From Cristatella mucedo (lineage: Eukaryota > Bryozoa > Phylactolaemata > Cristatellidae), in the NCBI GenBank assembly GCA_009760855.2, contig WPIO01000027.1, positions 2,330,001-2,394,000 of the forward strand: a stretch of 64,000 bases of DNA. Direction: 5' to 3'. Shown here piece after piece: positions 56,663 to 64,000 of this stretch. Both the position numbers and the translations under genes were made by a program. Under the pieces are notes generated by a model, which saw nothing but the letters and a program-made list of their open reading frames with translations, did no database searches and was not told the origin of the DNA. The number at the start of each line of letters is the position of its first letter. The first letter of the stretch is position 1.

Positions 56663-58480
56663 TCAACAGCCCACCGTGGCCTTGGTTCCGTCTGCGCCGG
56701 CGGTGGTGGCACGACGAGGCAGCTGCGGGTTGCTGCCTGCAGTGCGCCTGCCGCCACTGCCCTCTGGCACGCCGCCGGTTGAGTATTCGCCGTCAGAGCT
56801 ATTCTCGGAAAAATCGGCAGCAGAGCATTTGACGACTTCGGCACTGCTGCTGCCGCTGCCGTTAGCACCCTCTGCTACCGGAGCTGTCTCGCTCTGGCGC
56901 CTGTGCAGGTTAGCGTTGTTGCTGTGGCGATCCCGACTGCGCTTGGATGGGAACGAGGCAGTGCAGCCAGGTATGGTGCACTGGTGCATCAGCCGTAGAT
57001 GCACACTCTCGTAGTGGATCTTTGCCGAGAAGTGATTCTGGAACACCTTGAGGCAGGACGGGCACTGGCGCGGATTCTTCGTGGCCGAGGCAAAGGCAGA
57101 CGGCGACGCCGACTTGTCAACCGCACTGCCGTCGGGGCTGCCGACGGATTCGACTGCGATGCTGCCACCACCGCCGCAAGCAACGGCGTCCCCACTGCCA
57201 AAGCCCCGCCGAGGACTGCCGCCCGGAAACGACAGCTGCAGCTGCGAGGTCACGGCCACCTGTCCGTAGCCGTAGCTAGGCTTCGATGCCGAGTCGGACA
57301 CTCCGGCGGCCGGCGAGCCGCCGGGCGCCGGCTCGTGCTCGCCACGCCCGTTGGACAAGGGCTCCGAAGGACGACTCGCCTCGCCGGCGGTCGCTGCCGC
57401 GTCGTCTGAAGCGTTCGTGCTGTCCGCTGCCGTCTCGCCGTCGCGCTCGCGACGCGACCTGACTAGCCGGTCGTCGTCGTCGTCGTCACCATCGTCGTCG
57501 TAGTCATCGTCGTCCTCGTCGCCCATCGCATTGGACCTCGACGCGGCGGCCACGTGCCTGGTGGGCACCAGGCGCTTCCGCTTGCTGCTGCCGTGCAGCG
57601 GCCCGTCCCACTTGGACAACGTCGGCTGCAGCGCGGCGGCTGACGCCAGCTCGACGGGCAGCGACGACTGAGACTTGCCAACGGAGCGCTGCTCACGGCG
57701 GCCCGCGGCGGCCCCGCAGTCGTACGCTGCTGCAGCTGCCACCGTCGTCGTCGCCGACGTCAGACCGTCCTCCATTTTGACCTGCACGACGAGCGGCGAG
57801 TGGCTGTCGCCGTCGTCGACGAGCAGCAGTGGACCTCCACCAAAGCAGTCGTCTGTGTGAGCCGACGAGTGTAGATCGTCGCTGCCGCTCGCTGCCTCGT
57901 CCGACTCGTAGTCGTCGTCCTTGGCCGAAGCCGGAGCGCCGGTGTGCAGCTTGGGGTTGGGGTTGGCGCTGTGCCGGTTGCGGCTCCGCCTCGAGCTGAA
58001 CGTCATCGTGCAGCCGGCGATGGTACAGCGGTGCATCTCACGCAGGTGCACGGCGCTGTAGTGGATCTTGAGAGCGCCCTTGTCGCAAAACGTCTTGTTG
58101 CACTCGGTGCACAGCACACGCTTCTTGTCGCCGCTGCCGCCCAGCGCTGCCAGAGCTGCGCCGGGCATGCTCCAGCTGCTGCTGCTGCTCCGTCTCGATC
58201 TCGCCGACTGCCTGGTGCCACCGCCGCCTGAGCCGCAGCCCGACCACGAGGCAACGGCGGCGGCCAGCGGGCGAAGAGAGGCGGCCACGCCATTGACTCT
58301 GCCGCCGGCGCCCGAGCGGCCTGCAAAGTGACCACTTTCGCCGAAATCGTCGCGAGCGGCGCCGCTGCCCGAAGCGTCCGCGACCCCGCCTCCTCGCTGC
58401 TGCTGCTGCTGGCGAAGCTGCTGCTGCTCGGCTGCCCACTCTTTGGCGCCTCGTCCATCTTCGCCTCCGTCCAGCCGGTT
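56663..58480 (-). CDS. bnc: Basonuclin/disconnected-like zinc-finger protein, last coding exon
   Basis: Nuclear C2H2 transcription factor of the basonuclin/disco family. After the acceptor (ctctctctgctcttcgtag at 58481) the exon reads on without stops for about 605 codons to the stop at 56663. Finger pair 1 (about 57944-58111) has CTEC...H-x4-H then CTIAGC with an RRSRNRHSANPN motif. Pair 2 (about 56900-57066) has CPSC...H-x4-H then CTIPGC with KRSRDRHSNNANLH. These Cys-x2-Cys-x12-His-x4-His plus Cys-x4-Cys-x12-His-x8-His pairs are the family signature. Between them are Ser/Pro/Ala-rich linkers, a basic KRKR stretch (about 57570) and an acidic Asp run (about 57475-57520). The previous exon ends in phase 0, so the reading frame is continuous. 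Vertebrate basonuclins have three pairs; only two are visible here, and the other end of the protein may lie beyond the window. Confidence 0.85.
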   Translation of the reverse strand, partial: NRLDGGEDGRGAKEWAAEQQQLRQQQQQRGGGVADASGSGAARDDFGESGHFAGRSGAGGRVNGVAASLRPLAAAVASWSGCGSGGGGTRQSARSRRSSSSSWSMPGAALAALGGSGDKKRVLCTECNKTFCDKGALKIHYSAVHLREMHRCTIAGCTMTFSSRRSRNRHSANPNPKLHTGAPASAKDDDYESDEAASGSDDLHSSAHTDDCFGGGPLLLVDDGDSHSPLVVQVKMEDGLTSATTTVAAAAAYDCGAAAGRREQRSVGKSQSSLPVELASAAALQPTLSKWDGPLHGSSKRKRLVPTRHVAAASRSNAMGDEDDDDYDDDGDDDDDDRLVRSRRERDGETAADSTNASDDAAATAGEASRPSEPLSNGRGEHEPAPGGSPAAGVSDSASKPSYGYGQVAVTSQLQLSFPGGSPRRGFGSGDAVACGGGGSIAVESVGSPDGSAVDKSASPSAFASATKNPRQCPSCLKVFQNHFSAKIHYESVHLRLMHQCTIPGCTASFPSKRSRDRHSNNANLHRRQSETAPVAEGANGSGSSSAEVVKCSAADFSENSSDGEYSTGGVPEGSGGRRTAGSNPQLPRRATTAGADGTKATVGC

Positions 58481-58603
58481 CTACGAAGAGCAGAGAGAGA
58501 GCGTGAGTGGAGCGTGCGGACGCCGAAGTGCCTGCCCCAGACGATGCCGGGCGATTGGCGGAGCACTTGATTCCACCCCGGCTCGTGCATCGCGCGCACT
58601 AAC

Positions 58604-59164
58604 CTCCGACGCAGCGCTGCTGCGGTTGGACAGCGGCGACGATGCCGACACCGATTGAGCCGACGGGCAGTCGCCCGAGGCCTGCACATTTGTCGGAGCA
58701 GAGAACGGACCGAGAGCGTGTGCGGACGAGCCGGCCGGACCTGACGCGTCGCTACCGCCACCGCTGCAGGTCCTCGGAGGAGGCAACGGTGGCTCACCAC
58801 TCCTTCCGCTTGAGGCGTCGTGTACCCTGTCTCCACTCTGGTCGCCTGTCCACTCCCGGCCGCTGCTGCCAGCCAGAGCGCCGCGGGACGACGTCGGCAC
58901 GATGGTGGCATTAGTGGCAGCACCAGCAGCGGCCGGTCGAGAGGCCAGGCGATGGGCGGCTTGCAAGAACTCGATGCCGACGATCAACGATGGGTCGGTG
59001 ACTGCCGGCCGTGACGTTGCCGCTGCCGAGGCACCGGGCGCTGCCTGTGGCGGCATGGCACCTCGCTCTGGAGTGAGGCCGTAGCTCTGAGCAATGGCCA
59101 GATTGCTGCGCTCGATGAACTTCCTTATGTCGGACTCGGTTTTCTTCTGGCGCGGACAGAGCTC
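58604..59164 (-). CDS. bnc: Basonuclin-like gene, middle coding exon
   Basis: 561 bases, exactly 187 codons, bounded by tttttag|GAGCTC (acceptor, 59165) and GTCGGAG|gttagt (donor, 58603). It joins the last exon in phase 0 across a 123-base intron (58481-58603) whose end has a strong polypyrimidine tract. It starts with ELCPRQKKTESDIRKFIERS and NLAIAQSYGL, a conserved-looking helical segment, then a long low-complexity Ala/Ser/Pro-rich linker. The conserved start matches the part of basonuclins before the fingers as I remember it. The split into exons is inferred from splice signals and frame continuity. Confidence 0.75.
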
Positions 59165-59274
59165 CTAAAAACAGGCACGGCCGCATTGGCGAACCTGCAC
59201 GCCAACACAGCAACAAGCCAGCACAAGTGGGCGCACACTCGGCAGGTCACTTCACAAGTGTTTTCCACAATTTA

Positions 59275-59640
59275 AAATAATATTATAATCATAATAAGAA
59301 TAAGACATTCGTCTAGAACCCTAAGACAAGTAAATCTGTCTAGGCACTTGGCATGTGCTTTAAAGGAAGGATGTCAACTGGTTAGTGAGAGTCAGCACGT
59401 ATGAACACACAAAAGATAATTTACACGGGCCCAGAAAATGCCGTGAGGAACAAGTGGATTTTCAGCTTCTTCAATATGTCAAGTCCGGGATGCCGTGACG
59501 TCTGTCGGAAGTGAACTCCTGGCTTTGGGGGCATACCAACTAGAGGTCTGCTGATGGTCAAAATAATTTGAGGCTTGGCAGAGGTACACTTGAATGACCT
59601 GAGTCAGAAGAGTAAGTGGTACAGTGTGAAGCTTGACAGT
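59275..59640 (-). mobile_element. LINE 3' end, reverse orientation (in basonuclin intron)
   Basis: Minus strand: 59430-59530 encodes the KKLKIHLF-type C-terminus of the LINE ORF, and 59290-59380 is the tail (reverse of gcctagacagatttac). Closely similar in layout to 8445-8900. Confidence 0.6.
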
Positions 59641-59719
59641 GGCAGGCCAGCTAAACTCTTAAATCCAAAGTTCAAGCTTAGCAAGTAAGTTCTAATCGTG
59701 TTCAACACCTACTCACAGA

Positions 59720-60375
59720 GTGGGCCGCTCACTGCTGCAAGTGTATAACGACTTTCTGGCGAATGCTGACCAAAGTACAGTATCTAGTAGTTCTACTGGA
59801 TCTCTGGGCAGCATTTGATATCAGTCTTAACCAAGTCCTTCATGGATGCGTCTATCATCTCACTGGGGTAACACAGCCACTGCACTGCAATAGTTTAGAT
59901 CCTCTTTCATAGCAAGATTAAACACCCAACGGTCATCCGGTGAGTCTGCAAAGTATGAGGCACTTCACCGATCTGTTCTAGGTAAGTTATACTCTTTGTC
60001 ATACCAACTGATTCGCCAAGGATGATCTATGCTTTCATTTGAAAATGACGCACAGCTGTACTTTTGATCTCTCCCTGCCTTCCAGGCCAGCATTTATTGC
60101 TGGCAATTCCCATTTGGATGGCAGCAAACCTTGTCAAACTAAATGACAATAAAACCAACATACTAGTTATGGGCAAACCTAGTATTACTCAATATCGGAA
60201 AACATTGCTATCACAGTGGGCTTGGCCAGCAAATCTCGTGTTGCCACAGCACGGATTCTGGATGTCTTGATCTCAAATGAACTTTCCCTTGATAAACACC
60301 AGCTACACAGACGAGTATGCCTACTTTCAGCTAAGTAGCATCGCAAACTGTCGAGCTTGGTTAGAAAATTATATC
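59720..60375 (+). mobile_element. Decayed LINE reverse transcriptase fragment
   Basis: LVVLLDLWAAFDI-type block at about 59785, then blocks homologous to 54100-54500 (LVKLNDNKTNILVMGKPS at about 60130). Many stops. It sits in the intron in the orientation opposite to the host gene. Confidence 0.65.
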
Positions 60376-60640
60376 ACAGCATAGCTTTGGAGGTCATTTG
60401 CATGAGAACACTCAAATGCAACTATTTGAAATTTAGTGAGTGAACGCGAAGCATAATTATCATCATATGGAATATAAGTTGTGCATTGCCTATTTTGGAT
60501 ATGGCAGCTTCATCACAGTGCTTCGAAGTTTATCTCGGTTTGCTGCAGTTATTCGTGAGACCCAATCTTTCTAGCAATTTTATCGTGTAGAAAATGACTA
60601 TTGGGGAGCAGAGTAATACCTCTCACCCAGCCACCGAAGT
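60375..60640 (+). repeat. Dispersed repeat R1, third copy
   Basis: Shares ggaggtcatttgcatgagaacac, gaaatttagtgagtgaacgcga, ttttggatatggcagcttcatcacag and attcgtgagac with the two copies at 31.9-32.5 kb. Confidence 0.55.
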
Positions 60641-60727
60641 CCTGAACTACAACTGGCCATCGATAATGGAGTTATCCGGTTGCTAAGGAGACTTAAAAAA
60701 TCCTACTTCCAGCTTTTTCAGGTTTAG

Positions 60728-60888
60728 CAGCACTGGTTTAGCCCCGTGGTTAAGGTGCTTGCCCGACCAAGGCCTGGCCGAGGTTGTGGGCTCGAGCCCC
60801 ATGGCATATGTGAAACGCCCAAACAGAGATTGACATAGTAAAGTGCCTAAAGTTCTCTTAGAGCACTATACAAATAAATCATATTTAA
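60728..60888 (+). mobile_element. SINE family A copy 5
   Basis: ctggtttagccccgtggttaaggtgctt, gtgggctcgagccccatggc, then catatgtgaaacgcccaaacagagatt. The tail is interrupted by a short duplicated stretch (tgacatagtaaagtgccta) before agttctcttagagc. Located in the intron of the basonuclin-like gene. Confidence 0.85.
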
Positions 60889-60899
60889 TATATTAGGAC

Positions 60900-61930
60900 T
60901 CACAAGTCCTCCTGAGCAATTTTTATTGACCAAAACATCGCTTGTTGATAGCCACTGAACAGAAAGATATTCTTAGTATTTGCCATCAATTTACAGCAGA
61001 TCTAATAGTAGCTACCGGTTGAGATACAGTGACCACACTCACAGGAGGCCAGGTGTGGCAAAACTCATGATCGCTAGTATATACTCATACGATACACACA
61101 CTGCAGGAGGCCCCCACGTGTACCAGCTGCCTTCACGTGCACAGACGAGTGCACAGAGAGGGGGCTGCCTCCTCCAAAACATCTGCACTCGGCCTTGGAC
61201 AGGTGCATTGCACAGTGTCCTATGATGCCATATTCTTCTAGACCAGGCAGCACAGGCATGCCTGGCCTTTCAGACCAGGCATGCTTACCGCAGTCCTGCA
61301 GCTGCTGTGCTCAACTCAAGAATGGCTTAAAGTCCATGCCCTGCTGCACCGTCGGCTCTCTGAAGTCACGTGACAACGAGCCTCTGACAAGCACCCCTCC
61401 TGCTTCCCCTTATCGGCCGGAAAAGGAAGGCGGCAGCAGCAGTAGCTCCATCCATGTCTCACTCCCTGAGGAGGCAGGGTGAGGTCAACGGTCACGTGTC
61501 CGTCAGCCGGGCAGTATAGTGGCAACGAAGACCATGGCAAGCATCGACATCCGAATCTAAGCACCCGCAAAGTATAGTTAACTGAAGTTCCTGACACACT
61601 GTCATCGCAAAGGACTTGGGCTGGGCTGCCGCGTGGCCAGTGGCTCATGCCTGCCGCGTGGCCAGTGGCTCATGCCTCAAGCACAATCAGACAAAAGCTT
61701 CGGGAGCACATCTAAAGTCGTTCGATACTCAGCACATACAGGCTTTAAGCCTCAGCTTTTTACGTGCTCGAGCCTAATCCCAGTGTACTGCTTGAATGAA
61801 GAATGTACGTGCTTATAGTATTATAGGCTGCCAAGCTGCAAACATTACCACTGCTTCGGTCGGCGACCAGAGATCAAATTTGCAGCTGCACGACCCGCTT
61901 ACGGCTTTGCAAGCAGAACACAAGCAGCTG
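60900..61930. other. Intron sequence with a 25-base tandem duplication
   Basis: No gene seen. At 61625-61676 ctgccgcgtggccagtggct followed by catgc is present twice in tandem. Confidence 0.5.
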
Positions 61931-61939
61931 CGATTCATG

Positions 61940-62035
61940 AATAAATAATAATAATAATACACTTGATAAAGCATCTACAGAACTCAATCTCTTTCTGGGC
62001 GCTTTACATTTGCTGCAAAGGGAGAAATAAAGGAG
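61940..62035 (-). mobile_element. LINE hairpin tail, reverse orientation
   Basis: aataataataataatacacttgataaagca...gaactcaatctctttctgggcgctttac is the reverse of the (ATT)n-ended hairpin tail seen at 1.66 and 18.4 kb. About 95 bases, in the intron just 3' of the upstream basonuclin exon. Confidence 0.7.
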
Positions 62036-62152
62036 CATAAAAAAATACGCACGAAGGCTTGAATGGCACATTGTCAAGCAGCAACAAGTTAACTCTGGCG
62101 TACTCAGCCCCGGCACAGGTCGTTTTGGCCTCGCGCTACCGGTGCTACCTAC

Positions 62153-62293
62153 CTCTGTGGAGCGCGCCTCCTGAAGCAGCATCTCCTGGGCTAGGGTACG
62201 CGTCTCTGCAAAGCGCGAGAACTGCTGCAGTGCTATGCACTCCTCGTCGCGGTGCATAACCGTCCACTTGTCCAGGCTCTTGCCATGTAGATC
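62153..62293 (-). CDS. bnc: Basonuclin-like gene, upstream coding exon
   Basis: A 141-base (47-codon) exon between acceptor ttgcttgtaccag|GAT (62294) and donor ACAGAG|gtaggt (62152), phase 0 at both ends. It encodes DLHGKSLDKWTVMHRDEECI and then a helical FxxFAETRTLAQEM segment. It joins the middle exon in phase across an intron of about 3 kb that contains SINE and LINE debris. Exact phase agreement and the conserved-type DLxGxxLxxW...DEE...QQFxRFxETR pattern support it as part of the gene. Exons further upstream (to the right) were not identified. Confidence 0.7.
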
Positions 62294-62524
62294 CTGGTAC
62301 AAGCAAAAAGACAGGCCTCGATTATTGATCATTGCACGAGCGCCATGTGGCGGCGGTGGAGCGGGGATAAATAAGGAGGTGCGATCGCAGAGGGCAGCAG
62401 GCATTTGCCTGCTGCCGTCGGTCCTGCATCGTCCCCCACTAGGCAGCAGCAGCGACAACGAAAGAGGACAGGCAGGCAGGCGTGCGGGCAGTCCCAAAAG
62501 CGTGAAACTCGCTGCCAATTTACA

Positions 62525-62768
62525 TCACAACATCCCCTGGCTGGATGACGTTTAAAAGTGAGCTCAAATCCGACCTGTTTCCATCGCAGCTTTTTCTTCT
62601 TCTATGCGACTTGTCCTCGTGTGCTTATGCTTGCTGAAATTGTGTCATTAACTAATTGACATGCTTCCTTCCCAGCACATGTGAAGTGCTGAGAAGGGGC
62701 TTCGATTCTCTTACGGCGATACACACATTTTATAGTAAGATAATTATAATTAATATTATTATTGTTAT
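62525..62768 (+). mobile_element. LINE 3' end with tail
   Basis: Encodes TFKSELKSDLF, the C-terminal end of the LINE ORF, then the UTR and gtgaagtgctgagaaggggcttcgattctc and the (ATT)n end. 5' truncated. Confidence 0.7.
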
Positions 62769-62769
62769 T

Positions 62770-64000
62770 ATTTGGTAGCGCTGTGCGCTATCTCGTAGCA
62801 CCTAGTCGATCAGTGATGGGCAACAAATACGTAAATCCTGAGCTAGTGGTCTTTCTTGCCACGAAGCATGCAGCTCACAACCTTGGTAGGACTAACGTTA
62901 GCAACCACTTTGAGAGGCATATTGTTACCACATCTCACTGGTATGCCACAGCTTGTGCAGATTCCTACAGACTTCAACTAACTCCTACAGACTCATATGG
63001 CCCAAGCTCACACAAGCCAGCACGCGTGTGCACATAAACAAGCACACTAACACACACCTGTGTTTAGATGCAAGTGACTGGCAGCTACCATTCACAACAA
63101 GAAACAAAAATGGGGGTGGTCAAACTTCCTCCTTCCAAAGGTACCAGAAAGAAGGAACTGATGGCTACAGTCAAGATCCTGCAAGAATGATCACCAATCA
63201 CTGCTGCTGGTGGCGAGACCGTACTGGATGTTAATTTTTAGGTCACAGGGGGGCTGTGACTAATTACACAGCTGGCAGCACTCGGCCTTTTAGTGCCTCG
63301 ACAGACGGGCAGCCTGATGTAGCATTTCACAGCTTGCTGCTAGTTTCCTGCATAGCACACCAAGTATTCGCCTTGCCACACTACCAAACGCAGACGACGT
63401 GTCCAAAAGTCAGCAGTGAGATCACTGTTCCCTCGTGCCTTCAAGCCAACTGGCACTTCACGTCACTTCACCTGATAGCTGCTCTCAGTCGCCGAGAACC
63501 ATTTCGTTTATTTTCGCCTTCAGCAACTGAATACGGTTATTGTATATCCTTTACAGCTGATTTGCAAATATTTCAGTCAGCAATACAGCCCTACTGAAAA
63601 ATGGACTCTGGACGGATGGGAATATCTTTGAAAAATACCAGGGCATACTAGACAGTGTTGCAGTCGAGAGTTGCGAAACCACCGAAGCCATGCTCAAGGA
63701 AAGTGCACGTGCTTGCGCCCATGATTTAAAGTTCAATGTGCTCAAACGATCAAGTCAAAAGCTGCAAAGTGAGAGCAGAAGCAGTGTGCAACACGTGCTG
63801 GCAGGGATCATGTGAAATAAGCTCGGGGTGGCAAGTCCAGGTTAGATCAAGACAAGTTAGATCAGCAAGTGCCCTAGCTACCTTTGCAAACAACAACGAG
63901 AACCAACGTGCCGGTGCAGCAATAAATTGAATTCACAGCGAAGAGCTCATCTGCCTACCGATCGCTGCCGAGGCAGACAGAACGAGCACAATGTAGGCTA
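62770..64000. other. No recognisable gene
   Basis: Probably intron or upstream region of the basonuclin-like gene. Only short frames, no recognised exon or domain, and no repeat shared with the rest of the window apart from the LINE at its left edge. Confidence 0.4.

Noticed and set aside
57000-58000. Plus-strand frames opposite the basonuclin-like exon
   Set aside because: Shadows of GC-rich minus-strand coding sequence.

Overview
The window is animal nuclear DNA. It carries spliced genes with GT-AG introns, a basonuclin/disconnected-type zinc-finger gene, tRNA-derived SINEs, CR1/L2-like LINEs, hAT elements, long microsatellites and a decayed Polinton (Maverick/adintovirus-like) element. 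There is no bacterial operon structure, ribosome-binding-site spacing or intact dense coding. The mix (Polinton, SPIN-like hAT MITE, abundant SINE/LINE tails, moderate GC) suits an invertebrate, perhaps a spiralian such as a mollusc or flatworm. The species cannot be fixed from sequence alone.

Layout. 1-28 kb is mostly intergenic or intronic DNA with SINEs of two families, LINE 3' ends and large simple repeats, including TA and GT tracts at 19.2-20.6 kb. A 189-bp hAT MITE resembling the horizontally transferred SPIN family sits at 26.42-26.61 kb with an 8-bp target duplication. A CR1/L2-like LINE remnant occupies 28.4-30.06 kb. A GC-rich 23-bp minisatellite lies at 33.12-33.45 kb. About 34.0-51.96 kb is visibly AT-rich and forms one degraded Polinton-like element. 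In order it holds: a protein-primed family B DNA polymerase, unknown genes on both strands, a possible packaging-ATPase P-loop, two tandem penton-like minor capsid genes, a coiled-coil gene, a possible capsid gene, a tail-fibre-like gene, a retroviral-type integrase and two short reverse-strand genes at the right end. A SINE, LINE pieces, a hAT/ZMYM-type transposase fragment and a GC-rich segment were inserted into it later. 52.9-53.4 kb carries a Ty3/gypsy protease-reverse transcriptase fragment, and 53.87-55.25 kb another LINE.

56.66-62.29 kb (minus strand) carries the only convincing intact host gene: three coding exons of a basonuclin-like transcription factor with two C2H2 finger pairs. 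Its 5' exons probably lie beyond the right edge. Its larger intron holds SINE and LINE debris.

The mobile elements interact. The 3' end of SINE family A matches the hairpin tail of one LINE family, consistent with mobilisation in trans. The nested insertions give a relative chronology for the Polinton. All Polinton genes show stops and frameshifts, so it is an old, inactive copy.
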